A stretch of 64,000 nt of DNA from Herbiconiux sp. SALV-R1 (GCF_013113715.1 NZ_CP053344.1:2356001-2420000), one strand, 5' to 3'. Shown: positions 33,238 through 42,552, counted from the first letter of the stretch. Numbers and translations are program-made. The notes: generated by a model not told the origin, from the letters alone.

Positions 33238-35628
33238 ATGAAGGCCATCCGACGCGCGACGACACTGGGCGCCGCCCTCGCCCTGACGACGGTGACTCTC
33301 ACCGCCGCCCCGGCCTTCGCCGACGAGCCCAAGAGCCCGACCGCGCCCCGCGCATCCGACTCCCCCCTCGCCGCAGGCACCACGCACGCCCAGAACCCCT
33401 CCGTGCCCGACGGCGCCGCCTGGACGGAGCACTACTTCCCCTCCCCCGTCGCCTCCTCGAACGGCGACCCCGTCACCCTCCACGCCGACGTGCTGCGCCC
33501 CGCCGGCCTCTCGCCCGACGCCGAGACCCCGGTCATCATGTCGATCGGCCCGTACTTCTCGCACTCGGGCATGAACGAAGACACCCACCCCGACCACACC
33601 GGCCCCTCCGCCCGCTTCACCGACCTCATCACCGGCGCCGGCCTGATGGAGAAGGGCTACACCTTCGTCTACGTCGACCTGCGCGGCTTCGGCGGCAGCA
33701 CCGGATGCATCGACTGGCAGGGCCCCGGCGAGCAGGCCGACGTGGTGGCCGCCGTCGAGTGGGCGGCGAGCCAGCCCTGGTCGACGGGCGCCGTCGGCCT
33801 CTACGGCAAGTCGTACGACGCCTCGACCGGACTCGTCGGCATCAACCGGCAGCCCGAGGGCCTCAAGGCGGTCGTCGCCCAGGAACCCTCCTGGAGCGCC
33901 TACGACTACCTCGTCACGAACGACGTGCCGCGTCCGCAGCAGACCATCAGCCCGCTCTCCTACCTCGGCATCGCGAACCTCCCCGGCGTCGACCGCGCCT
34001 ACCAGCACGACGGCTACGACATCGCCCCCGACACCGACACCTACCTCGAAGCTGCCGCCTACGAGAAGTCGCATCCCGAGTGCGCCGAGACCCTTCTCGC
34101 GGGCACCAAGGAGACCGACCGGTCGAGCGCGTTCTGGAGCATCCGTGACTTCCCGGCGAACGTGGGCGGCTCCTCCGTCCCGCTCCTGTTCACGCAGGGC
34201 CTCACCGAGCAGAACACCAAGCCCGAGGGCATGCAGAAGTACCTCACGAACCACACCGGAGAGCAGCGCGGCTGGCTCGGCCCGTGGGACCACGTGCGCG
34301 GCAACGAGAAAGACGCCGAGGGCCGCCTGCAGATGGGCCGCGCCGGCTGGTTCGACGAGGTGACCGCGTTCTACGACGCCCACCTGAAGGAGCAGACCGA
34401 CACCGTCGACTCGCGCTTCTTCGTGCAGGACAACTTCGGCCACTGGAGAACGACGGATGCGTGGGGCACCACCTCGAAGCCGGTCACGATCGCGCTGCGT
34501 CCGGGCTCCTACCTCGACACCGGGCGCGGCACGGTGATCGACGACAACCCGAACCCCACCAACCCGAACCCGCTCGTGCAGTCGGCGGCGCTGGCGGCGG
34601 GCGACACCGCGCCCGGCGCCGACGCCGCGCCCGGAACCGGCCCGGGCACCGGGATCGACGGGGCCCCTGAGTCGAACGACCAGAAGCTCGGCGTCGTCAC
34701 CGAGTCGCAGCCGCTGCGCACCGACGTGCGCCTCACCGGCACGCCCTCGATCGAGCTGCACACCGAGGGTGCCGGCAACGTCGCGGTGCAGCTGTGGGAC
34801 ATCGCCCCCGACCGCACCGGCGTCACCATCAACACCAACGTCGCGAAGCTCTCCGCCGACGGCGCCACCCGCTTCTCGCTGCTCGGCATGGACTGGACCC
34901 TCCTCGCCGGCCACACCCTCGCCGTCACCTACGACACCATCGACTGGGGCATCTGGACGCCGACGCCCAGCAACACCGAGGTCGTCGTCACCTCGGCGAC
35001 GCTCGCCGTCGACGTCGAGCCCACCACGGGCGACGTGCCCACGCAGGGCGACCGCGCCCCGTTCCTCGACCACTACATCGACCGCTACACCTGGGACGAC
35101 CCGATGCCCGTCACCGCAGCGTCCTTCGTTCTCTCGGCGTCGACCGGTGCGATCAGCGGCACCACCGCATCCGTCGTCGCCGGCAGCGCGGTCGAGGTCA
35201 CCGGTGCCGGGTACGACCCGGAGGCGCCGGTCGCGCTCTCCTGGGCCGCCGGCGCTCTCGACGGGGTGGTGACGGATGCGCAGGGCGCGTTCCGCGGATC
35301 CGTCACCGTTCCCGCCGAGACGGAGCCGGGCATCCTCACACTCTCCGCCACGGCGGAGGACGGGGGCGTCTCGGCGCTCGACGTCGAGGTGGCGGCTGCG
35401 GTGGTGCCGACGCCCACGCCGACGCCCTCGGTTCCGCCGGGGCCGGGGCCGGCTCCCTCGCCTGCTCCTGCTCCGCTTCCCGGCGGCTCGGGGTCGGGGT
35501 CAGGCGGGTCGCTCGCGGCGACGGGCGCTCCGCTCGACGCGCTCGGTGCGGCGGCGTCGACCGCGGTGCTCGCCGCCCTGCTCGGCGCGGGTCTGGTGCT
35601 GCTGCGGAGGCGCGCGCAGCGCGGCTGA
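33238..35628 (+). CDS. Secreted CocE/X-Pro-dipeptidase-type hydrolase with sortase signal
   Basis: 796 residues. A signal peptide ends at about AFA-DEP (residue 28-29). Residues 60-400 form a CocE/NonD-type alpha/beta hydrolase: YVDLRGFGGSTGCIDWQGPGEQ, nucleophile in LYGKSYDAST (Ser near 191) and GPWDHVRGN with the catalytic His near 352. The C-terminal X-Pro beta domain covers about 410-620, with ELHTEGAGNVAVQLWDI. An Ig-like segment and a Pro/Thr spacer follow, then LAATGA near residue 760, a hydrophobic helix and RRRAQRG: a class E-type LAXTG sortase signal. The enzyme is thus predicted to be anchored to the cell wall and to act on extracellular peptides or esters. Confidence 0.9.
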   Translation: MKAIRRATTLGAALALTTVTLTAAPAFADEPKSPTAPRASDSPLAAGTTHAQNPSVPDGAAWTEHYFPSPVASSNGDPVTLHADVLRPAGLSPDAETPVIMSIGPYFSHSGMNEDTHPDHTGPSARFTDLITGAGLMEKGYTFVYVDLRGFGGSTGCIDWQGPGEQADVVAAVEWAASQPWSTGAVGLYGKSYDASTGLVGINRQPEGLKAVVAQEPSWSAYDYLVTNDVPRPQQTISPLSYLGIANLPGVDRAYQHDGYDIAPDTDTYLEAAAYEKSHPECAETLLAGTKETDRSSAFWSIRDFPANVGGSSVPLLFTQGLTEQNTKPEGMQKYLTNHTGEQRGWLGPWDHVRGNEKDAEGRLQMGRAGWFDEVTAFYDAHLKEQTDTVDSRFFVQDNFGHWRTTDAWGTTSKPVTIALRPGSYLDTGRGTVIDDNPNPTNPNPLVQSAALAAGDTAPGADAAPGTGPGTGIDGAPESNDQKLGVVTESQPLRTDVRLTGTPSIELHTEGAGNVAVQLWDIAPDRTGVTINTNVAKLSADGATRFSLLGMDWTLLAGHTLAVTYDTIDWGIWTPTPSNTEVVVTSATLAVDVEPTTGDVPTQGDRAPFLDHYIDRYTWDDPMPVTAASFVLSASTGAISGTTASVVAGSAVEVTGAGYDPEAPVALSWAAGALDGVVTDAQGAFRGSVTVPAETEPGILTLSATAEDGGVSALDVEVAAAVVPTPTPTPSVPPGPGPAPSPAPAPLPGGSGSGSGGSLAATGAPLDALGAAASTAVLAALLGAGLVLLRRRAQRG

Positions 35629-35726
35629 GGCGCCACCTCCCCCGCACGGGGTGGCGCGGGGCGGCCCCCGGGTCGATGATGGGGTGATGCCGTCGTGCGA
35701 CGGAGACGCGGCAGCGAGGGGGAATC

Positions 35727-37400
35727 GTGCCGCTGCTCGAGGTGGGGACGCGTCCGCGAGGGCGGCTGAAGGTCTTCATCCGCGCACAGCTGCCCCTGCT
35801 CGTCGGCACGGTGTTCGTGGTGGCGCTGACGGCGCTGCCCATCCCGGTCGACGTCGGTTCGCCGTTGTTGCTCAGTGGGCTGGCGGTCGTGCTCGCCGCC
35901 TCGGTGCTGGTGCTCGCGGTGCCGTGGGAGCGGCTGCCCGCCATCGCGATGATCGGTGTTCCCCTGCTCGACGTCGTGGGGGTCGCGCTCATCCGCGCCG
36001 AGCTGCTCCCCGTGCTGCCGTCGGCGGGCATGCTGTCGATCTTCCCGGTGCTGTGGCTCGCCTTCGCGTTCGGGCGGCGAGGCATCGTGGTGGCCGTTCT
36101 CGCGACGGTGTTCATCACGAGCTTCCCGTTCGTGTACCGTCACGACGCACCCGACGACCTCCTCGACTGGGCGAACGTCGTCACCCTTCCTGTGCTCATC
36201 GTGGGCGTCGCGCTCGTGGTGAACTTCGCATCCGCTCAGCTGCGACGCAGTCGCCGGCGGCTGGTCGAGGCGAACGAGGCGCTCACGGAGGCGCTCGCCC
36301 GCTCGCAGGACGAGGCACTGCTGTCGCGGGCCATCCTCGACACGGTCAGCACGGGGGTGGCGTTCTTCGACGCATCGAACCGGCTGACGCTGTCGAACCG
36401 GCACGCCCAGGAGTTCGCGTCCCTGGTCGGCTTCGAGCTCGGCAGGCCGCCGTACTCGGGCGACCGGGTGCTGAGCGCCGACCGCAGCTCGCCGATCCCG
36501 CCCGACGAGCAGATCGTGCCTCGGGCGCTGCGCGGCGAGACGCTCGTCGACCATGTGGAGTGGGTGGGGCCGCCCGATCGGCAGCGGGCGATCGTCGCGT
36601 CGTCGTCGCGGGTGCGGCGTGCCGACGGGGAACTCCTGGGCACGGTGATCGTGGCGTACGACATCACGGAGCTGGCGCACGCGATCGAGATCCGCGAGGA
36701 GTTCCTCAGCACGGTGAGCCACGAGCTGCGCACCCCCCTGACCAACGTGACGGGGTATCTCGAGCTGCTGGCCGACGCGCTCGAAGCGCCCGGGGCGCCG
36801 GGCCCGGTCGACCCTGCGGCGCGCGGCTACCTCGACGTGGTGGCCCGCAACGCCGAGCTGCTGCGCCGGCGCATCGACGAACTGCTCGCCGCCACCGAGT
36901 CGACGCTGCCGCCCGTGAAGCGACCCACGAACCTCACCGAGCTGCTGCGCGGGGCGGCGTCGGCGGCGCGACGGGTGGCCGACGCGAAGGAGCAGACCGT
37001 CGAGCTGCGCCAGCACACCGACGCGGAGTGCGTCATCGACCTCGACCCCGAGCGCATCGCGCGGGCGCTCCGCGAGGTCGTCGACAACGCCGTGAAGTTC
37101 AGTGCGCCCGGCACCACCATCGGCATCTCCCACGACTGCGCCGACGGACGCGCCACCATCTCCATCACCGACCAGGGCGTCGGCATGGGCCGAGCCGAGC
37201 AGACCCGCATCTTCGACCGCTTCTACCGCACCCCCTACGCCCGCCGCCACGCCGTGCAGGGCTTCGGCCTCGGCCTCACCCTCGCCCGCAGCATCATCGC
37301 CTCCCACGACGGCAGCATCGCCGTGCAGAGCGACCCCGCCTCGGGCACCACCATGACGATCACCCTCCCCCACGCGGCGCCGCGCGGATCAACCGGTTGA
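35727..37400 (+). CDS. Membrane sensor histidine kinase, orphan
   Basis: 557 residues from a GTG preceded by GAGGGGGA. About six membrane helices occupy residues 15-175, followed by a coiled segment and a PAS-like domain (ILDTVSTGVAFFDASNRLTLSN). The HisKA domain is seen in FLSTVSHELRTPLTNV with His near 331. ATPase boxes: N-box EVVDNAVKFS near 450, G1 DQGVGMG near 482, and G2 GFGLGLTLARS. All catalytic boxes are intact. No response regulator gene lies within several kb on either side, so its partner must be elsewhere. Confidence 0.9.
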   Translation: MPLLEVGTRPRGRLKVFIRAQLPLLVGTVFVVALTALPIPVDVGSPLLLSGLAVVLAASVLVLAVPWERLPAIAMIGVPLLDVVGVALIRAELLPVLPSAGMLSIFPVLWLAFAFGRRGIVVAVLATVFITSFPFVYRHDAPDDLLDWANVVTLPVLIVGVALVVNFASAQLRRSRRRLVEANEALTEALARSQDEALLSRAILDTVSTGVAFFDASNRLTLSNRHAQEFASLVGFELGRPPYSGDRVLSADRSSPIPPDEQIVPRALRGETLVDHVEWVGPPDRQRAIVASSSRVRRADGELLGTVIVAYDITELAHAIEIREEFLSTVSHELRTPLTNVTGYLELLADALEAPGAPGPVDPAARGYLDVVARNAELLRRRIDELLAATESTLPPVKRPTNLTELLRGAASAARRVADAKEQTVELRQHTDAECVIDLDPERIARALREVVDNAVKFSAPGTTIGISHDCADGRATISITDQGVGMGRAEQTRIFDRFYRTPYARRHAVQGFGLGLTLARSIIASHDGSIAVQSDPASGTTMTITLPHAAPRGSTG

Positions 37401-37451
37401 TAGACGGGCGGAGGCATTGAGGCAACCAGCCCGTGCGGTTAGCGTCGTCTC

Positions 37452-37829
37452 ATGGGGGACGTCTCGCGGCGCGCGGTCATCGGTTCGGTGTGGGCAGTGC
37501 CGGTGGTGATGGCCGCAGCCGCAGCGCCGGCGGCGGCCGCGTCGACCACCGCGAGCACCGTCATCACGGTGGCGAGCGCCTACCAGGTGACGGATGCGGG
37601 CGGCACCCGCTACGCGATCGTCGCCGGCGAGGTCACCCGCACGACGAACCCGCCGACACCGGTCACCGACACGGTGGTCACCTTGCTGCTCTCCCCCTCC
37701 GGCGACAACCCCACGTACCTCACCGGCGACACCGGCCAGTTCGTCTTCGTGCGCGTCGTCCCGTCCCGCCAGTCGACCTACCAGCTCACCACCGACGACG
37801 GCACGACCACCGGCACCGTCTCCATCTGA
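37452..37829 (+). CDS. Small secreted protein of unknown function
   Basis: 125 residues. The N-terminus (SRRAVIGSVWAVPVVMAAAAAPAAAA) looks like a signal peptide with a twin-arginine-like SRR start. The mature part is Thr/Val-rich, probably beta-sheet, with no recognised domain. It follows the histidine kinase by about 50 bp and precedes the tRNA gene on the other strand. Small secreted Thr-rich proteins of this kind are common in actinobacteria and are usually uncharacterised. Confidence 0.65.
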   Translation: MGDVSRRAVIGSVWAVPVVMAAAAAPAAAASTTASTVITVASAYQVTDAGGTRYAIVAGEVTRTTNPPTPVTDTVVTLLLSPSGDNPTYLTGDTGQFVFVRVVPSRQSTYQLTTDDGTTTGTVSI

Positions 37830-37865
37830 TCCCCGCGCCGGGGAACGAAAAAGGCGACGGGTACG

Positions 37866-37891
37866 AAAAAGGCCCTCCGGGGAGGGCCTTT
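37866..37891 (-). terminator. Terminator of the tRNA-Gln gene
   Basis: Reading on the - strand, AAAGGCCCTCC-CC-GGAGGGCC is followed by TTTTT. It lies immediately downstream of the tRNA 3' end and is a standard rho-independent terminator. Confidence 0.85.
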
Positions 37892-37896
37892 GAATG

Positions 37897-37968
37897 CTGG
37901 GGTACCTGGACTCGAACCAAGAACAACGGTACCAGAAACCGCCGTGTTGCCAATTACACCATACCCCA
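37897..37968 (-). tRNA. tRNA-Gln (anticodon CTG)
   Basis: The 72-nt cloverleaf has a perfect 7-bp acceptor stem TGGGGTA/TACCCCA with discriminator G, D-arm region GGTGTAATTGGCAAC, anticodon loop TTCTGGT giving anticodon CUG, and T-arm ending GGTTCGAGTCC. The CCA end is not encoded. It decodes CAG, the main Gln codon in this GC-rich genome. Confidence 0.93.
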
Positions 37969-38052
37969 CTGGCCTCTGCCGCAGCGCGGGCCGACGATTA
38001 CTCTAACCCATCCTGGCGCTCCCGCCAAAAGCGTGTCGCATCGGTGCGAAGT

Positions 38053-38514
38053 TCAGGGCCCGAGCGGGTCGACGCGGCGCTTGCGAAGGTGTTCGTAGAC
38101 CACAGAGGTGCGCACGTCGGCGACCTCGGGGCGTTCGGTGAGGCGGTCGATGACGAAGGCGTAGAGACTGTCGTTGTCGGCGACGGCGACGTGGATGAGG
38201 AAGTCCTCCGTACCCGAGGTCACGAACACTCCGATGGTGTCGGGCAGCGCCGCCACCCAGTTGCGGAACCCCTCGATGTTGCGCCGCGACGGCGGACGAA
38301 TGCGCACCGCGATCATCGCCTGCACCGGCCGACCGATCGCCGGGAGGTCGACGTCGAGGGTGGCGCCGCGAATGACCCCACGGTCACGCAGCGCCCGCGT
38401 GCGATCGAGCGCCGTCGTCGGCGACACCCCCACGGCCGCGGCGATGTCGCGGTTGGTGCGCCGTGCATCCGTCTGCAGTTCGCGGAGGATCGCCGTATCA
38501 AGTTCGTCGAGCAT
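38053..38514 (-). CDS. Lrp/AsnC-family transcriptional regulator
   Basis: 153 residues. N-terminal helix-turn-helix LDELDTAILRELQTDARRTNRDIAAAVGVSPTTALDRTRALRDRGVI, then the RAM ligand domain with GVFVTSGTEDFLIHVAVAD. This is the standard length and layout of the family. It is divergent from the DUF2000 gene at 38620. The 105-bp intergenic region contains AT-rich stretches (TTTAGCT, GGCTGTTTTTGCC) where binding sites would be expected. Lrp-type genes beside DUF2000 genes suggest amino-acid-responsive control of the neighbour (inference). Confidence 0.92.
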   Translation of the reverse strand: MLDELDTAILRELQTDARRTNRDIAAAVGVSPTTALDRTRALRDRGVIRGATLDVDLPAIGRPVQAMIAVRIRPPSRRNIEGFRNWVAALPDTIGVFVTSGTEDFLIHVAVADNDSLYAFVIDRLTERPEVADVRTSVVYEHLRKRRVDPLGP

Positions 38515-38619
38515 CCGCCGTTTAGCTCCCTCGTCGCATTAAGTACGGGCTGTTTTTGCCTGCTTCGACAGTATGCCTAATCTCGACCCGAGTTTCCGAA
38601 CGACAGACAAGGAGATCGC

Positions 38620-39087
38620 GTGTCGATCGATGTTCCCGCCTACGCCCCCGACGAGATCGTCACCGGCGAGTCGACCCGCGCCTCGCGGCTGAAGTGGGTG
38701 GTCGTCGTCGACTCCGAGCTGCCGCCCGGGCGCCTCGCGAATGCCGTCGCGTGCGTGGCCGCGGCGACGGGCGAGGCCATCGCGGGCCTCCTCGGCCCGG
38801 GCGGCGACGACGCGGCCGGCGCCCACCACCCGGGGCTGCCCTGGGCCGGCTGCACCGTGCTCGGCGCCACTGCCGAGCGGATGCGCACCGTGCGCGAGAA
38901 GGCAGTCGCCGCTGAGGGTGTGTGGCTCGCCGACATGCCGCTGGCCGCCCAGACCACCCGCGTGTACGACGACTACCTCGCCATGCTCGGCGCGACCGGC
39001 CCTGAGGCGCTCGAGGTGTCGGCGCTCAGTCTCGTGGGGCCCCGCGCGACGGTCGACTCCATCGTGAAGAAGCTGCGGTTGCTCTGA
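38620..39087 (+). CDS. DUF2000-family protein
   Basis: 155 residues from a GTG with AAGGAG upstream. KWVVVVDSELPPGRLANAVACVAAATGEAIAG and the C-terminal LSLVGPRATVDSIVKKLRLL match the DUF2000 family, small proteins with a peptidyl-tRNA-hydrolase-II-like fold and no assigned reaction. Divergent from the Lrp-type regulator, which may control it. Its last 62 bp overlap the 3' end of the convergent glycosidase-like gene. Confidence 0.8.
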   Translation: MSIDVPAYAPDEIVTGESTRASRLKWVVVVDSELPPGRLANAVACVAAATGEAIAGLLGPGGDDAAGAHHPGLPWAGCTVLGATAERMRTVREKAVAAEGVWLADMPLAAQTTRVYDDYLAMLGATGPEALEVSALSLVGPRATVDSIVKKLRLL

Positions 39088-40810
39088 CGGGCGACGGGAG
39101 GGGCCCATGCGTGCGGAGGCGCAGGCGCCTCGCGGCGAGGAGGCCGACGCCGAGCACCAGCATCAGCGCCCCGATCGCGAGATCGAGCGTCGGTGCGGGG
39201 GCGCCCGTCGCCGCGAGTCCCTCCCCGCCTGCGGCGGGAGGGGCGGGTACGGGTGCGGGGGCCGGAGTGGGATCGGGCGTCGGTGTCGGCGTCGGCGGCT
39301 CCGCGGGCACGAAGACCAGCGCGTCTCCCACGAAGCGCTGGTTCGAGCATCCGTTCGGGTAGTTGTTCTCGCCCGTCTGCACGGTGACGACCGTCGCGCC
39401 CGGCCCGCAGGGGTTCTCGGGGTCGGGCGTGCCGGGGAGCCGGGCGGCGAGCGTGCTCGAACCGCCCCCGTCGAAGAGCACGGCCGAGTCGACGCCCGCG
39501 GCGAGCATCACCGCCTGCGCCTCGGCGCCCGTGACGCCCGACGACCAGCCGGGCACGTCGTCGACCACCACGACCGTCACCTGCGTTCCGGTGCTGTCGA
39601 GGCCGAGGAGGGTCTCGGCGTTGCGGGAAGTCGACCTCGGCACGTAGTAGCCGGAGAGGTCGGTGGGCTGTCCGTTCAGGAGGAGCGGTGCCGGCGCACC
39701 GATGAGCGTCGTGATGGTGGGGTCGGAGAGCGCCCCCGCGGCGGTGAACGCGGTGCCCGGGGTGAGCTCGGTGGCGAGCCAGTCGGCCGTGGCCGACCCG
39801 CCACCGCCCTCCGGCCACGACGACACCAGCGCCACCTCTCCGTCGGGCAGCGCCGGGATGCTGCCGAGACTCTCGCGCGAGACCCCGGTCACGACGTACG
39901 AGTCGGGGCCCACAGCCGCGTCGCGACGCGCGCTCACGAGGATGGGCTGCTCGATCGCGTAGTCGGAGTTCGCGGTGCCGTACGGGCTGTCGGCGAGCAC
40001 GACGTCACCCATGTCGGGCGTCAGGAGGGTGACCCCGCTCGCCTCGATCGGCCCGGTCATGAGCGCCTTCGGGCAACTCGGCTGGGTGGCGGCGACGCCG
40101 AGGGCGTTGATGCCGTCGAGCGGGATGCTCGATCCGTTCGCGGCGATCGTTCCGCTGAAGGTGACGCTGCCGATCGAGAGGTGCCCGTCGGCGTGCACGG
40201 CGAGCGCGACGTTGAGCGCCGGGTCGGCGGGCGGGCTCTTCACGATCCTCCCGTTCGAGACCAGTCCGCCGCAGATCTGGCCCGAGAAGGTCTCGGGCAC
40301 GGAGCCCGTGCCGGCAGCCGGACCCTTGTCGTTGTCGAAGAACCCGCCGTTGATGCCGAGCAACGCGCCCGTTCGATCGACCATCGACGACACCGGCTCG
40401 TTCGGCACGACCCCGTCGAGCCCGGCCTGGAAGATCGTGTCGTTGCTCGCCACCACCGCGGGCGCCACGGATGCGGTGCCCAGGTCGAGCGTCGCCACGT
40501 GCGCCACCGTGGGGAGGGTCGTGCCCTCGGGGTCGGTGAGGCACGAGAGCACGACCCCGGTGGCGAGGCCGACGGGGGTGGTGGGGCAGTCGGCGGGGGT
40601 CGGAGTGACGGGGGTGGGGCTCGGGCTGGGGCTCGTGCTCCGGCTGGGACTGGAGTCCGCTTTCGCGGTCGCGCTGAGGGCGGCGGCGGGCGAAGGTGAC
40701 AGCGACCACGCGGGAGCCGTGCCCGAGAGGAGCAGGAAGCCGCAGAGGAGGGCGGCCCCGGCGGCAGGGGCGAGCCGGACTCGGCGACGCTCGGAGCGCA
40801 TCCGTGTCAC
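39026..40810 (-). CDS. Secreted phosphodiester-glycosidase-like (NAGPA domain) protein with LAATG signal
   Basis: 594 residues from a GTG overlapping the previous stop (GTGA); an ATG at 40801 is an alternative. A signal peptide is followed by a Ser/Pro/Thr linker. The NAGPA/phosphodiester-glycosidase domain is recognised by LLGINGGFFDND near residue 150 and VLFDGGGSSTLAAR near 441, the two best-conserved motifs of the family. Near residue 529 LAATGAP precedes a hydrophobic helix and Arg-rich residues, a sortase-type anchor. About 25 residues follow the Arg cluster, an unusually long tail that overlaps the convergent DUF2000 gene. Predicted to act on cell-envelope glycans. Coupled to the phosphatase gene upstream. 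Confidence 0.83.
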   Translation of the reverse strand: MTRMRSERRRVRLAPAAGAALLCGFLLLSGTAPAWSLSPSPAAALSATAKADSSPSRSTSPSPSPTPVTPTPADCPTTPVGLATGVVLSCLTDPEGTTLPTVAHVATLDLGTASVAPAVVASNDTIFQAGLDGVVPNEPVSSMVDRTGALLGINGGFFDNDKGPAAGTGSVPETFSGQICGGLVSNGRIVKSPPADPALNVALAVHADGHLSIGSVTFSGTIAANGSSIPLDGINALGVAATQPSCPKALMTGPIEASGVTLLTPDMGDVVLADSPYGTANSDYAIEQPILVSARRDAAVGPDSYVVTGVSRESLGSIPALPDGEVALVSSWPEGGGGSATADWLATELTPGTAFTAAGALSDPTITTLIGAPAPLLLNGQPTDLSGYYVPRSTSRNAETLLGLDSTGTQVTVVVVDDVPGWSSGVTGAEAQAVMLAAGVDSAVLFDGGGSSTLAARLPGTPDPENPCGPGATVVTVQTGENNYPNGCSNQRFVGDALVFVPAEPPTPTPTPDPTPAPAPVPAPPAAGGEGLAATGAPAPTLDLAIGALMLVLGVGLLAARRLRLRTHGPLPSPVRATAASSRWSRPSRGAPRD

Positions 40811-42552
40811 CGTCGCCGCTCGGAGGGGTGGGCGGAGTCGCTGTCGGGCGAGTCACCGTCGGTGGAGGGGACGGAGGCGCGGGCCGTGGCGAGGCGGCGC
40901 CGCGAGCCGAGGAGGGCGGCGAGGGCGGCGGCGACGCCGGCGGTGAGAGCGGCGAGGGCCCAGCCGAGGGGAACGATCGTGCCGGAGCCGGTGTCGGCGA
41001 GTGACGGCGAGCCCGGGGTCGGCTGCGGGCCCGCGGTCGGCACCGGAGTCGGAGTCGGGGTCGGGGTCGGCACGGGCAGCACGGTCGCCGCGCCGCCGAC
41101 GGCGACCACCGTCACGCTGCCGTCGGCGTTCAGCTGCACGGTGGCGCTCGTGGCCGCGGCGAGGTCGACGCGTTGCCACGAGCCGTTTCCGGTCGGGGTG
41201 GTGTCGAGGGCGTAGCCCGACGCGATCTCGGTCTGCGCGATCACCGAGGCACGCTGCTCATCGCTGAGCCCGGGGAACGTCGTGAGCAGCAGGTTCTCCG
41301 CCCCGGCGGGCACGGCGGGTGCCAGGCCGGTTTCGCCGGGAGGCGCGAAGGCGTAGGTCATGCGCTCCTCGTAGACCGTCACAGCGGAGGCGCGGTCGGT
41401 GACGATCTGCGCCGTTCCGCCCGGCATCGCGCTGCCGCCGTAGGGGTCGTTCGTGTACGGGTCGCCCTCGGCGGCGCAGGCGGCGATGGTGTCGCCGCAC
41501 TGCTGCTCGAGGTAGGAGCGCAGCTCGGCGGTCGCGGGCAGGATGCTGTCGGCCACGAAGTCGGGGCTCGACCAGAGTGCCGCGATGGAGGCGTGCCCGC
41601 TGATGCGCCCGCCCATGATGTCGAGGGGCGAGTGCACCCCCAGCACGAGCCGGTCGTTGCCGTTCTCGGAGGCCCGCGCGAGGATCTCGGGCGCGAGCTC
41701 AGGCAACATCGTCGCCAGCGTCACACCGGCCTGATAGGCCGTCGTGGTGTGGCCGCTCGGGAAGCTGCCCGAGGTGCAGAGTCCCTCGTAATCGCCGTCG
41801 AGCTCGACGTCGGCCGCAGTGAACTCGTGCGTGTCGTCGAGCTGGGGGGCGACCCGCACGATGTCGAGGTCGCCCTCGGCGTTCGCGTACGGCTTGCCCA
41901 CGCGGTTCGCCTGCAACGACGCCGCGTTCACGGTCGCGGGGTCGCACGGTCCCGGTTCGGATGCTCCCTGCTGGCTCGGCAGGAACGGTCGCGGAAAGCT
42001 GTAGGCCTCCTTGGCCGCCTCTGTCGAGACGAACGCCCCGGCCGACCCGTCGGTGCTCGACAGCAGCGCGCTGGTGAGGGGCAGCGCCCCGCTCTGACGG
42101 CCCTGCACGTAGAGCGGACCGAGCACCGACCCGAGCCCGGTGGAGATGGTGATCGACTGATCGTAGCCGTCGGGGCTCAGGCCGTACTGCGCATCCTGGA
42201 GGGCCGCGAACTGCTGGGCGGGGGTGGCGTGGGTGTTGATCCACGAGACCTGCTGGTCGTTGGTGGCCAAGACCTCGGCGTCGACCACGTCGCCATGCAA
42301 CGGGTAGTCGGCGTCGGGGGTCCAGAAGTCGGTGAACCCGTCGAGGAGGGTGACGAGGTCGGGCTGCGGCGGGAGGGGGGCGGCTGCCGGGGCGGCGGTT
42401 GCCGGGGCGGCGGCGGCGAGCGCCGCCGAGGGTGCGGGTGCAGTGGTGGCGGGCGTGGCTGCTGCTGCCGCCGACCCTGCCCCGGGCGCCGCGGCGAGCG
42501 CGAGGGAGGCGAGCACGGCCGCCCCGGTGATTCCAGCCTTCGATCGCTTCAT
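40807..42552 (-). CDS. Secreted PAP2-type acid phosphatase with LADTG sortase signal
   Basis: 581 residues from MKRSKAGITG. A signal peptide is followed by an Ala/Pro-rich linker. The PAP2 phosphatase motif is complete: KEAYSFPRPF (K-x6-RP) near residue 180, FPSGHTTTA near 262 and NDRLVLGVHSPLDIMGGR near 300, with the catalytic His. The C-terminus has a Thr/Pro spacer, LADTG near residue 516, a membrane helix and RRR. The enzyme should dephosphorylate small phosphate esters or lipid phosphates at the cell surface. It overlaps the downstream glycosidase-like gene by 4 bp, so the two surface hydrolases are co-translated. Confidence 0.88.
   Translation of the reverse strand: MKRSKAGITGAAVLASLALAAAPGAGSAAAAATPATTAPAPSAALAAAAPATAAPAAAPLPPQPDLVTLLDGFTDFWTPDADYPLHGDVVDAEVLATNDQQVSWINTHATPAQQFAALQDAQYGLSPDGYDQSITISTGLGSVLGPLYVQGRQSGALPLTSALLSSTDGSAGAFVSTEAAKEAYSFPRPFLPSQQGASEPGPCDPATVNAASLQANRVGKPYANAEGDLDIVRVAPQLDDTHEFTAADVELDGDYEGLCTSGSFPSGHTTTAYQAGVTLATMLPELAPEILARASENGNDRLVLGVHSPLDIMGGRISGHASIAALWSSPDFVADSILPATAELRSYLEQQCGDTIAACAAEGDPYTNDPYGGSAMPGGTAQIVTDRASAVTVYEERMTYAFAPPGETGLAPAVPAGAENLLLTTFPGLSDEQRASVIAQTEIASGYALDTTPTGNGSWQRVDLAAATSATVQLNADGSVTVVAVGGAATVLPVPTPTPTPTPVPTAGPQPTPGSPSLADTGSGTIVPLGWALAALTAGVAAALAALLGSRRRLATARASVPSTDGDSPDSDSAHPSERRR

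Noticed and set aside
35085-37373. Long - strand frame opposite the histidine kinase
   Set aside because: Shadow of the kinase; no motif, biased composition.
37866-37891. Riboswitch before the tRNA
   Set aside because: The structure is a simple GC stem with a T-tract on the - strand, fully explained as the tRNA terminator.
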